DNA of 14,736 nt from Candidatus Iainarchaeum sp. (GTDB taxonomy: Archaea; Iainarchaeota; Iainarchaeia; Iainarchaeales; JAAZKV01), in contig JAQVNZ010000017.1 of assembly GCA_028702895.1 (NCBI GenBank), forward strand, positions 1-14,736. The letters run 5' to 3'. The position numbers and the translations under genes are program-made. Shown here one piece after another: positions 1-6,243 of this stretch. The notes beneath the pieces were generated by a model that was not told the origin of the DNA, searched no databases, and worked only from the letters and a program-made list of their open reading frames with translations. Within the stretch, counting starts at the first letter, position 1, and each line of letters starts with the position of its first letter.

Positions 1-165
1 AGTGAAAAAATTGCTAGTATAATTGAGTTTAATATTAAAGATGGTTTTGAAAAAGCTTTTGAAGAATTAGAATCAGGAACAAAATTAAAACCAGTCGGAA
101 TATTATTTGATAAAATAGAAAAAGAACAAATTGATTTATTAAAAAATAAGTTTAAAGGTGCTTAA
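1..165 (+). CDS. 3' end of an unidentified protein gene (partial)
   Basis: An open frame runs from the first base to a TAA at 163-165 and gives the last 54 residues of a protein that begins outside the window. The tail is charged and helix-rich. A stretch reading roughly GFEKAFEELESGTKLKP is followed by a short hydrophobic strand (VGILF) and a lysine-rich helix. A helix-Gly-strand ending of this kind is loosely reminiscent of the C-termini of medium-chain dehydrogenases, but no catalytic or metal motif is present, so I do not assign a family. Codon use matches the neighbouring genes. Reading frame and strand are fairly secure; function is unknown. Confidence 0.6.
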   Translation, partial: SEKIASIIEFNIKDGFEKAFEELESGTKLKPVGILFDKIEKEQIDLLKNKFKGA

Positions 166-190
166 TTTTTTATTTTTTAATTAGTGTTAA

Positions 191-250
191 TTTTTTTATT
201 TGATTGCTAATTATTTTTTTTATTTGGTTGGTAATTATTTTTTTTATTTG
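191..250. repeat. Imperfect 24-bp tandem repeat, about 2.5 copies
   Basis: The block ATTTG recurs at 198, 222 and 246, exactly 24 bp apart. The first two units share a TAATTATT block followed by eight T. The third unit decays. It is noncoding, and replication slippage in T-runs is the simplest explanation. Confidence 0.6.
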
Positions 251-410
251 TTTTTATTCATATTTTTTTCTGAATTTAATAGTTTTTTATTTTTTAATTT
301 CATTTATTTTTTATTTATGATTATTTTTAGTTTCATTTGTATAATTTAATATTTTTTGTTTTTTAGTTTTAAATGATTTGCTTTTTAAGCATTTTCCTTT
401 TTTATTTTCT

Positions 411-422
411 TAATAATAAAAC
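411..422 (+). promoter_or_regulatory. Candidate TATA box for the thioredoxin-fold gene
   Basis: TAATAATAAAAC is centred about 33 nt before the ATG at 450. This fits an archaeal TATA element with a short leader that contains the G-rich ribosome binding site at 439-446. Confidence 0.4.
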
Positions 423-438
423 ATTTTAGTATGTAAGT

Positions 439-446
439 GAGGGGTG
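439..446 (+). promoter_or_regulatory. Shine-Dalgarno-like site deciding the ATG at 450
   Basis: GAGGGGTG lies three bases before ATG 450 and matches the archaeal GGAGGTGA class of sites. It overlaps the alternative in-frame GTG at 444, which favours the ATG. Confidence 0.5.
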
Positions 447-449
447 TTT

Positions 450-1511
450 ATGGCTAAAAAGAAAAAAACAAGTTCTGCTAAAGTTCAAAAAGTAAAAGTT
501 GAACGAGTTGAACAAAAAACAAGTATGCTTGAATCTTTTATTCCTAAAGATCAAAATGCTATTATTTCAATGGCGATAGTTTTGATTATTGGTTTAATTG
601 TTGGAATGCTAATAACTTTTGGAGCGTTTTCAGTTGCGCCTGTAGCTGAAAATAATAATCAAACATTAAGCATAGATGTTAATGCTTTGACTTTAAAAGT
701 AGAAGATTATTTGAATAATAATCTTGTAGTAGATAAATCAGTTATCGCAAAAATTGGTGAAGTTGATGAAATAGATTTAGGGATTTATAGATTATATTTC
801 ACTGTAAAAGAGGATGATGCTTTGGTTGGAGATGGCTTTGTTTATGCAACAAACAAAAGTTTGTTTTTAGGACAAATGTTTAATATGAATGAACCATTAG
901 AAATACCTGAAACAAATGAATCTGAACAACAAGTTGAAACTCAAAAGGCAGATGTTCCAGATGCTGAATTATATATTTGGTCATATTGTCCATATGGTGT
1001 AACCGCATTAGCTCCGTTTTCAGAAGTTGCTAAAACTATTGGTAACGAAACTCAAATGAGCGTAATATTGTATTATGCTGGTCATGGAGAATATGAATTA
1101 CAACAAAATAAAATTCAAGCATGTATCCAAGAAATAGATAAGGGTAAATATTGGGATTATGCAGAAACTTTTGTTGATCAAATATATCCTAAATGTGGTT
1201 CAACAAAAGACAAAGCTTGTGATTTAGAAGAATCAATAAATTTAATGGATTCACTGAATATTAATTCAAAAAATGTTCTTGATTGTGTTGAATTGAAAGG
1301 AGATGAATTGTTAAAAGAACATTCTGAAAAAGCAAAAGCAATGAGTGTTACTGGATCTCCATCTCTAGTAGTTAATGGTGTAAAATTAAATAACTTTAAT
1401 AGGACTGCAGATGGTATGTTAGGTGTTATTTGTAATACATTTAATGAAGCGCCACAAGCTTGTTTGGCACAATTAGGTGATGACTTAGTTGTTTCAGGCG
1501 GAGCATGTTAA
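450..1511 (+). CDS. Membrane-anchored DsbA/thioredoxin-fold protein
   Basis: This 353-residue protein has a lysine-rich cytoplasmic N-terminus, one membrane anchor at about residues 38-60, a linker domain to about 165, and a C-terminal thioredoxin-fold domain facing outward. The fold is shown by the YIWSYCPYG strand and active-site start (CPYG at 180-183) and by the cis-proline segment VTGSPSLVVNG near 300-310. Other cysteines sit at about 225, 249, 257, 279, 328, 338 and at the extreme C-terminus. The expected CxxC is CxxG here, so if it is a thiol oxidoreductase it must use a single nucleophilic Cys or a distant partner; the spread of other Cys residues suggests structural disulfides. A role in extracytoplasmic disulfide chemistry is inferred. 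The start is ATG 450 rather than GTG 444 because of the G-rich site just before it. A strong terminator-like hairpin follows. Confidence 0.75.
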   Translation: MAKKKKTSSAKVQKVKVERVEQKTSMLESFIPKDQNAIISMAIVLIIGLIVGMLITFGAFSVAPVAENNNQTLSIDVNALTLKVEDYLNNNLVVDKSVIAKIGEVDEIDLGIYRLYFTVKEDDALVGDGFVYATNKSLFLGQMFNMNEPLEIPETNESEQQVETQKADVPDAELYIWSYCPYGVTALAPFSEVAKTIGNETQMSVILYYAGHGEYELQQNKIQACIQEIDKGKYWDYAETFVDQIYPKCGSTKDKACDLEESINLMDSLNINSKNVLDCVELKGDELLKEHSEKAKAMSVTGSPSLVVNGVKLNNFNRTADGMLGVICNTFNEAPQACLAQLGDDLVVSGGAC

Positions 1512-1522
1512 AATAATATAAA

Positions 1523-1557
1523 TGAAAAGGCAAAAATGCCTTTTCAAATCTTTTTTT
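1523..1557 (+). terminator. Hairpin plus T-tract terminator
   Basis: A perfect 10-bp stem (1523-1532 pairing with 1537-1546, core GAAAAGGCA/TGCCTTTTC) closes an AAAA loop. Four bases later comes a run of seven T (1551-1557). It starts 12 nt after the thioredoxin-fold gene's stop codon. This has the layout of a bacterial intrinsic terminator; archaeal terminators are normally U-tracts without a required hairpin. Confidence 0.75.
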
Positions 1558-1599
1558 AATTTTCAAAAAATATTTATTCTAATATGTTATTAATTAATT

Positions 1600-2163
1600 G
1601 TGATTAAAAAAAATCTTTTAGAAAATATTTGCGATAACAAAAAAATTATTTTTGTTTTAATGCTAATAAACTTTTTAGCAGCAATTTATTCCATTACTTA
1701 TTACCTTCCACAATTAGATCAAACAAATTTTTGGTTATGGTTATTTGTAATTGATTGTCCGTTATATTCTTTTTTATTTGGAATATTATTATTTTTTAAA
1801 TTAAAACAAAAACATTTTCCATTAATAGGATTAATTGTAATAACAGGGTGCATAAAATATGCTTTGTGGACTTTGTTTGTATTATTTTTAATGAATAATA
1901 TTTTTAATTCATATTTGATTACAATAAGTCATATTTTATTATTATTTCAAACAATTATTTTTTATAATTTTTTTGAATTTAAAATAAAACACGTTTTGTT
2001 TGTTATACTTTGGTTTTTGTTAAACGATTTTTTTGACTACGTTTTATTATTACACCCTTTTTTTGACACAAATTTATTTTTAGAAGTAAAAGTATTCTCA
2101 ATTTTATCCAGTGTTTTTATTGTATTGTTTGTTTCTATATTTTTTCAAAAAAATAAGGCTTAA
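1600..2163 (+). CDS. DUF1405 family integral membrane protein
   Basis: This 187-residue, very hydrophobic protein has about six predicted membrane helices. It resembles the DUF1405 family (Bacillus subtilis YpjA) in order and content. After the first helix comes an aromatic-rich segment FWLWLFVIDCPL, then KYALW around residue 86, a helix starting with ISH, and the segment LLNDFFDYVLLLHPFF, which matches the conserved NDxxDY of the family. Length agrees with the family (about 180-200). The molecular function of DUF1405 is not known to me. The start is GTG at 1600, with a TATA-like AAAAAATATTTATT about 27 nt upstream, which would make the message nearly leaderless. The hairpin terminator separates it from the gene before. 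Confidence 0.75.
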   Translation: MIKKNLLENICDNKKIIFVLMLINFLAAIYSITYYLPQLDQTNFWLWLFVIDCPLYSFLFGILLFFKLKQKHFPLIGLIVITGCIKYALWTLFVLFLMNNIFNSYLITISHILLLFQTIIFYNFFEFKIKHVLFVILWFLLNDFFDYVLLLHPFFDTNLFLEVKVFSILSSVFIVLFVSIFFQKNKA

Positions 2164-2205
2164 TTTAATATTTTTTTTATTAATCTAATTTCTTAAAAAT
2201 TAGGA

Positions 2206-2217
2206 AAATATATAAAC
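2206..2217 (+). promoter_or_regulatory. Promoter (TATA box) of the aCPSF2 gene
   Basis: AAATATATAAAC, preceded by a purine-rich AGGA that could serve as the BRE, lies about 35 nt before ATG 2246. Transcription starting roughly 25 nt downstream would leave a leader of about ten bases or less. No Shine-Dalgarno site is visible. Confidence 0.6.
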
Positions 2218-2245
2218 TATTTCCCCTTTTACTTTTTAAGATAAC

Positions 2246-3520
2246 ATGTATTCAATAACTGGTTTAGGGGCTTGTCAAGAAGTTGGTAGAAGTGGATTTT
2301 TATTAGACTTTGGCGAAAAATTTTTACTTGACTATGGGTTAAAATTAAATCCAAAAGGAATTGAGTATCCTTTAGATGTTAATGCTAATATTAAAGCGGC
2401 AATAATTTCTCACGCGCATTTAGATCATTCAGGTTATTTGCCTTATTTTTATACTAAATCAGAAGCAATTAGTTTTATGACACAACCAACACTTGAAATC
2501 GCAGAAATTTTGTGGTTAGATTCTATTAAGATAGCTGAATTTGAAGGGTTAATGCCAAGGTATACAAAAAAAGAGGTTCAAAGAACTCACAAATACAATT
2601 TTATTAGTAATTATAAGAAAAAAATGCATTTATCTAATGACAATTCTTTAGAATTTTTTGATGCTGGGCACATACTAGGATCAGCTTTTGTAAAATTAAC
2701 GCATAATGATAAATCTTTTTTATACACTGGTGATTTCAAAGCTACTGAAACACAATTACACGTAGGTGCGGATCTTAATGTAGGAAAATTAGATTATGTT
2801 TTAATAGAATCAACTTATGGTGATAGAGAACATCCAAATAGAAAAGATGTTGAAAGAAGTCTTTGTGAATCAGTTCAACAAACTATTGATAATGGTGGTT
2901 GGGCAATTATTCCAGCGTTTGCAGTTGGTAGAAGTCAAGAATTAGTTGACATTCTTACTGGATATGGTGTTCAAGCAGACATTTGGTTAGATGGTATGGG
3001 AAAACAAGTTGCTGATCTTTATATAAAACATTCTGAGTTAATAAAAAATCCTAAAAAATTAAAAGCTGGTTTAAGTCAAGTTAAATGGGTTACTGGAATC
3101 GGAGATAGGAAAAAAATTTTAAAAAAACCTTGTGTTGTAGTAACAACTTCTGGAATGATGAAGGGTGGTCCAGTAGTTGGTTATGCTCAAAAATTAATGA
3201 ATGATCCTAATAGTAAGATTCATTTGTCTGGTTATCAAGCTTTAGAAACTCCTGGACGAATGTTACAAGATGAAGGAATGTTACCTTATGGTCCTGGTGA
3301 AACACCATTAAAAGTTTCGTGTAAATATGAAAAATATGTTTTAAGTGCACATCCAAGTCAAGAAGAAATGATTGGTGTTTTAAAAAAGTGGTCTCCTAAA
3401 AAAATATTTTTGGTTCATGGGGATAAAGATGTAATGCCAGTTTTTAAAAATAAGATTAAAGAGAGACTTGGTATTGATACTACTATTTTGGAATTAGGGA
3501 AAAAAATAGAGTTTGATTAA
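2246..3520 (+). CDS. Beta-CASP metallo-beta-lactamase ribonuclease, aCPSF2-like
   Basis: This 424-residue protein contains a complete metallo-beta-lactamase/beta-CASP nuclease core. Visible motifs are HAHLDH at 56-61 (two-zinc motif 2), GH at 141-142 in DAGHILGS, TGDFK with Asp163, the beta-CASP segment ESTYGDREHP from 188, TSGMM near 301, SAHPSQEE with His369, and a C-terminal LVHGDKD with His391. It starts almost directly at the catalytic domain and has no N-terminal KH domains, which separates it from the longer archaeal termination factor aCPSF1/FttA. Size and motif set fit aCPSF2, which acts as an endo- and/or exoribonuclease in archaeal RNA processing. RNase J is a less likely alternative. 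The gene has its own TATA box, and its last codons contain the ribosome binding site of the next gene. Confidence 0.85.
   Translation: MYSITGLGACQEVGRSGFLLDFGEKFLLDYGLKLNPKGIEYPLDVNANIKAAIISHAHLDHSGYLPYFYTKSEAISFMTQPTLEIAEILWLDSIKIAEFEGLMPRYTKKEVQRTHKYNFISNYKKKMHLSNDNSLEFFDAGHILGSAFVKLTHNDKSFLYTGDFKATETQLHVGADLNVGKLDYVLIESTYGDREHPNRKDVERSLCESVQQTIDNGGWAIIPAFAVGRSQELVDILTGYGVQADIWLDGMGKQVADLYIKHSELIKNPKKLKAGLSQVKWVTGIGDRKKILKKPCVVVTTSGMMKGGPVVGYAQKLMNDPNSKIHLSGYQALETPGRMLQDEGMLPYGPGETPLKVSCKYEKYVLSAHPSQEEMIGVLKKWSPKKIFLVHGDKDVMPVFKNKIKERLGIDTTILELGKKIEFD
3513..3517 (+). promoter_or_regulatory. Shine-Dalgarno TTGAT before the CYTH start
   Basis: The string TTGATTAAA lies directly before TTG 3522. 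The same nine bases precede the ATG of the diphthine synthase gene, and GTGATTAAA precedes the nop5 ATG. This makes TTG 3522 the likely start rather than the upstream TTG at 3513, which is part of the site itself. Confidence 0.5.
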
Positions 3521-3521
3521 A

Positions 3522-4040
3522 TTGAAAGAAATTGAAGTAAAAGTAATAGAAATTGATAAATCACGTGTTATAAAAAAACTTTTTGAATTAGGTGCTACTA
3601 AAATTGGCGAGTATGATATTAAAGCAAATCTTTTTGATGATATTAATAAAAAATTTAATGAAAAAAAACAATTAATTCGCTTAAGAGAAAAAGGAAAAGT
3701 GTTTATTACATTTAAAGATAAAGCTAGTAATGGTTTTGCAAGAGAAGCTGAAGAAATAGAATTTGAAGTTAGTGACTTTAATTTAGCAAAAACATTTTTA
3801 GAAAAAATTGGTTTAATAGCAAAAGAAATTAAACCTAAACATAGGACGACTTTTAAATTAAATGATGTATTAATAGAAATTGATGAATATGCAGAGATAC
3901 CTGTTTTTTTAGAAATTGAAGCAAAAAACGAAGAAAAAATAAAAGAAATAATAAAATTATTAGATTTGCCAAAAGAAAATGTGAAAAATTGGAATGGGTT
4001 TGAATTATTTAAATATTATAACAAAGAATTATATGTTTAA
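3522..4040 (+). CDS. CYTH-domain protein (class IV adenylate cyclase/triphosphatase-like)
   Basis: This 172-residue protein belongs to the CYTH (CyaB-thiamine triphosphatase) superfamily. The signature ExExK appears at residues 3-7 (EIEVK). It is followed by basic tunnel strands LIRLREKGK and FITFKDK, then EAEEIEFEV, and near residue 130 IEIDEYAEIPVFLEIEA, whose acidic residues would bind metal. Such proteins hydrolyse triphosphates (inorganic or organic) inside an eight-stranded tunnel; some are adenylate cyclases. Which substrate this one uses cannot be read from the sequence; in archaea a triphosphatase role seems more likely. It begins one base after the aCPSF2 stop, so the two genes are surely co-transcribed and probably translationally coupled. 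Start chosen by the TTGAT site; the alternative TTG 3513 would add three residues. Confidence 0.8.
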   Translation: MKEIEVKVIEIDKSRVIKKLFELGATKIGEYDIKANLFDDINKKFNEKKQLIRLREKGKVFITFKDKASNGFAREAEEIEFEVSDFNLAKTFLEKIGLIAKEIKPKHRTTFKLNDVLIEIDEYAEIPVFLEIEAKNEEKIKEIIKLLDLPKENVKNWNGFELFKYYNKELYV

Positions 4041-4102
4041 TAATATTAAAAATAATAAGGTTAAGAATAATAATTTGGTTAATAATTGTTTAAGGTTTTA
4101 TT

Positions 4103-4804
4103 ATGAGTTTTAAAAAATTTTGTCCAAAATGTGGTGATGAAACAGATATTTTTGTTGAAAATATTTGTGTTAACTGTTTTTTGAAAAAAAATAATTTATT
4201 TAATGTTGAACGAGTAAAAGTTTATTTTTGTAAACATTGTAAAAAATTATTATTAAATAATAAGTGGACTGATTTTAGTGATGAATCCATAGCTCAAGAA
4301 GTGGCATCACAAGTTAAAATAGTTCCCAAATTAGATAGCCCAAAAATTTTTGTAGAATTAGAAAAAAAATCTATTTTGGATTATAGTGCAAATATTAAAG
4401 TAGAAGGTTTTTTGGCAAATCAATTAGTTGAAAAATCAATGTTTATTAATTTTCAATTAAGAGAAACTACTTGCGATTCTTGCATGAAATTAAATGCGTC
4501 TTATAGGGAAGCAATTTTACAATTAAGGGCAAAAACTAAGCGTGATGCTAGTGCATTATTAGAGGTTGCACAAAATTTTTTAATAAAAGAAAGGGAAAAA
4601 GATTCTCTTAGTGGTACATCAAAATTAAGTGAATTAAAAAACGGTTATGATTTGTGGATTGGATCAAAAAAAGCTACCTCTAAAGTTTCACGAGAATTAT
4701 CTAGATTGTATAAAGTTAGGCCAATAGTTTCAAAAAAACTTATTGGTGAAGATGATAATGGTGAAAGAAAATATCGCCATACTTTTTGTATAAAAATAGA
4801 TTAA
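4103..4804 (+). CDS. NMD3-like 50S subunit maturation factor, short form
   Basis: This 233-residue protein resembles archaeal NMD3. Four CxxC knuckles (7-10, 22-25, 43-46, 124-127) form the N-terminal zinc-binding region. Right after the last one comes the family signature with YREAILQLR around residues 134-142. The end of the protein (GYDLWIGSKKA, then a segment ending YRHTFCIKI) corresponds to the middle of longer homologues. In eukaryotes NMD3 binds the large subunit joining face and serves in 60S export; archaea keep the protein without a nucleus, presumably as an assembly or anti-association factor. Many archaeal versions are over 300 residues, so this one seems to lack the last domain. 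It begins 62 nt after the CYTH gene and may share its transcript. No clear ribosome binding site is seen. Confidence 0.8.
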   Translation: MSFKKFCPKCGDETDIFVENICVNCFLKKNNLFNVERVKVYFCKHCKKLLLNNKWTDFSDESIAQEVASQVKIVPKLDSPKIFVELEKKSILDYSANIKVEGFLANQLVEKSMFINFQLRETTCDSCMKLNASYREAILQLRAKTKRDASALLEVAQNFLIKEREKDSLSGTSKLSELKNGYDLWIGSKKATSKVSRELSRLYKVRPIVSKKLIGEDDNGERKYRHTFCIKID

Positions 4805-4858
4805 TCTTTTGATTGAATTAATTTTAATGTATTATTTAAGTTTTTAAAAATATTTTTT

Positions 4859-5572
4859 TTATTGTTCAAAAATTTGTAATTTTTTTACTAGTTCTTCCAT
4901 TGGCATGTTTGTTGTAATTAAAGGTATTTTTTCACTTTCAGCAATTTTTATTGCAATTGGATCAACTTCTTTTTTAGTAAAATCCCCGTGTAAGATTATT
5001 AGATTGGGTTTCATATCAGTGCTAAATCTGCCTACTTTAACCGCAATTAATGGGCTTCTACCGTTCTCTACGTGTCTAAATAATAATGCTCTATTAGGTG
5101 TTTTTCCATATAACATCATATATTCGTGAACTGGAACGTCTAGTATTACTTTTAATGAGTCAATAATAGTATATCCAAATATTTGTTCTTCTTTTAATTT
5201 ATGTGGTAAACAAATAACATTTCCATTAATTTTTTTAACTAACTCCGTTGCTTTAATGCCTTTAGAAAATTCATGACTTTCAAATGCTTTACTTTCATCT
5301 TGTTTAAAATCTTTTTCAAGTTGTTTTACTACTTTTCCGCCCCTGTTGGTATCCATATCAATTAATGCTTTTACTAATCTTGAAATAACTGTTATGCCTG
5401 GGTTTTTTCTTCGTCCACCTTCATAATCACTAATAGTTGAAGATGAAACTTTTAAATGATTTGCAAGTTCGGTTTGATGTATTGCAAAAATTTCTCTCCA
5501 TTTTTTCATTGAACCGCCAGGATCAGATGAAAGAGTAATCTCTCCTGCAATGGTCATTGAAAGTTTATCCAT
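4859..5572 (-). CDS. Archaeal Xre-type HTH regulator with C-terminal ligand-like domain
   Basis: In this 237-residue protein, residues about 22-70 form a Cro/C1-type helix-turn-helix: WREIFAIHQTELANHL, then VSSSTISDYEGGRR as the recognition helix and following turn. The rest looks like an alpha/beta sensor domain with GYTIIDSLKVILDVPVHEY, NGRSPLIAVKVG and, near the end, LIILHG, a VDPIAIKIAESEKIPLI stretch and MPMEELVKKL, similar in flavour to DRTGG-like ligand domains. The whole architecture matches a conserved archaeal regulator group (COG1709-like, from memory). The ligand and targets are unknown. It is transcribed away from the MGMT gene across a 105-bp region. A TATA-like TTTTTTAATTG about 25 nt upstream, flanked by AAACC/GGTTT, suggests a leaderless and possibly self-regulated gene. 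Start ATG 5572 is used; Met6 is an alternative. Confidence 0.75.
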   Translation of the reverse strand: MDKLSMTIAGEITLSSDPGGSMKKWREIFAIHQTELANHLKVSSSTISDYEGGRRKNPGITVISRLVKALIDMDTNRGGKVVKQLEKDFKQDESKAFESHEFSKGIKATELVKKINGNVICLPHKLKEEQIFGYTIIDSLKVILDVPVHEYMMLYGKTPNRALLFRHVENGRSPLIAVKVGRFSTDMKPNLIILHGDFTKKEVDPIAIKIAESEKIPLITTNMPMEELVKKLQIFEQ

Positions 5573-5587
5573 AACTAAATTAAAGAA

Positions 5588-5607
5588 AAACCAATTAAAA
5601 AAGGTTT
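5588..5607. promoter_or_regulatory. Inverted repeat over the regulator promoter (candidate operator)
   Basis: AAACC at 5588-5592 and GGTTT at 5603-5607 form an inverted repeat with centres about 15 bp apart. The ten bases between them include the candidate TATA element of the HTH gene (about 25 nt before its ATG). Binding here by the HTH protein would block its own promoter. The match is short, so this is only a candidate. Confidence 0.3.
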
Positions 5608-5645
5608 CGTCAATTGTACATTTGGGTGTGTTAAAAAAATAATGT

Positions 5646-5656
5646 CATATTAAAAC
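5646..5656 (+). promoter_or_regulatory. Candidate TATA box of the MGMT gene
   Basis: CATATTAAAAC is centred 27 nt before ATG 5678, the spacing expected for a leaderless archaeal message. No ribosome binding site lies between. Confidence 0.45.
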
Positions 5657-5677
5657 TTTTGTCGCACATATTTTTGT

Positions 5678-5977
5678 ATGAGTCTTTTTTTAGAACTAGT
5701 TTTTAAACAAGTAAAAAAAATTCCGCTAGGTAAAATTACTACCTATAAAGAAATTGCGAAAGCGATTGGAAATAAAAATGCATCAAGAGCTGTGGGGAAT
5801 GTGTTAAATAAAAATAGAGATTTTGAAAATATTCCTTGTCATAGGGTAATTAAAAGCAATGGAGAAATTGGCGGTTATATTAAAGGCCAAAAAGAAAAAA
5901 GAATTATTTTAAAGAAAGAAGGTATAAAAATAGTTAATAATAAAATAAATTTAACGGATTTTTTATTTAAATTTTAA
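5678..5977 (+). CDS. Single-domain O6-methylguanine-DNA methyltransferase (MGMT/Ogt)
   Basis: This 99-residue protein is the DNA-binding/active-site domain of MGMT, which repairs O6-alkylguanine by moving the alkyl group irreversibly to a cysteine. The acceptor motif PCHRVI is intact (Cys54 at 53-58), followed by GEIGGY. The winged helix-turn-helix is visible as TTYKEIAKAIG and ASRAVGNVLNKN, with Arg37 in the position of the arginine finger that fills the DNA stack. The usual N-terminal ribonuclease-H-like domain (about 60-80 residues) is absent: the protein begins at the first helix of the catalytic domain. Since the Cys is present it is not an alkyltransferase-like (ATL) protein, where the Cys is replaced. 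The stop codon lies one base from the 3' end of the convergent tRNA. Confidence 0.88.
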   Translation: MSLFLELVFKQVKKIPLGKITTYKEIAKAIGNKNASRAVGNVLNKNRDFENIPCHRVIKSNGEIGGYIKGQKEKRIILKKEGIKIVNNKINLTDFLFKF

Positions 5978-5978
5978 A

Positions 5979-6079
5979 CAGGCCCGTCGGGGATTGAACC
6001 CGAGTCTACTCATAACTTCTACTTTTAATATTTTACTTTTTTTAGGAGTGAGCTATACTATCCACTATACTACGGGCCT
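5979..6079 (-). tRNA. tRNA-Arg(CCU) with a 29-nt intron
   Basis: Read on the minus strand, the gene folds fully. The 7-bp acceptor is AGGCCCG/CGGGCCT, then U8 A9. The D arm is GUAU/GUAU with a GG-containing loop. The anticodon stem is GCUCA/UGAGU with G27-U43. A four-base variable loop follows, then the T arm UCGGG-UUCAAUC-CCCGA and G73. CCA is not encoded. The loop reads C32 U33 CCU A37, so the anticodon is CCU, decoding AGG. A20, an arginine identity base, is present. An intron interrupts positions 37 and 38. The mature tRNA is 72 nt plus CCA. Its 3' end converges on the MGMT stop with a one-base gap. Confidence 0.93.
6014..6042 (-). other. Archaeal tRNA intron at 37/38 with bulge-helix-bulge
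   Basis: The intron is 29 nt and A-rich. Its junctions fit the canonical motif: a 3-nt bulge UAA (cut after A37), a 3-nt bulge UUA (cut before A38), and a central helix made by C32-U33-C34-C35 facing GAAG of the intron. Three of the four central positions pair; C34 faces A. The tRNA splicing endonuclease would remove it. Confidence 0.8.
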
Positions 6080-6102
6080 ATGAAGATTTTTATTGTAAAA
6101 AT

Positions 6103-6115
6103 GTTTATAATATTT
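6103..6115 (-). promoter_or_regulatory. TATA box of the tRNA-Arg gene
   Basis: On the minus strand AAATATTATAAAC ends about 24 nt before the first tRNA base, a good distance for archaeal tRNA transcription. Confidence 0.6.
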
Positions 6116-6243
6116 GATTTTCTTATTTTTTGATTAATTTTGTGAGTATTATAGTTTAATTTGGTTTTATAATAAAAAAATTTTTGTGTTTAGTTAGTGG
6201 ATTTTTATATGGTTATTAAATTTTTATTAATTAGTTTATTTTT

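Larger units (their letters stand above)
166..443. other. T-rich intergenic spacer without a gene
   Basis: This stretch between the partial gene and the thioredoxin-fold gene has stops in every frame and consists largely of T-runs separated by short A/G-containing blocks. The T-tracts just after 165 could terminate the upstream transcript, since archaeal termination uses U-rich ends. It also holds the 24-bp repeat at 191-250 and a candidate promoter at 411-422. I see no RNA gene fold in it. Confidence 0.6.

Noticed and set aside
191..250. Possible CRISPR array
   Set aside because: Units are 24 bp in tandem without spacers, very low complexity, and there is no cas gene nearby.
2246..3520. aCPSF1/FttA termination factor
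   Set aside because: The protein begins at the catalytic domain and lacks the N-terminal KH domains, so aCPSF2 fits better.
6080..6243. Small RNA gene (for example a box C/D guide) between the tRNA and fibrillarin genes
   Set aside because: No properly spaced C box (RUGAUGA) and D box (CUGA) or stable fold could be seen; only the tRNA promoter and AT-rich filler are present.
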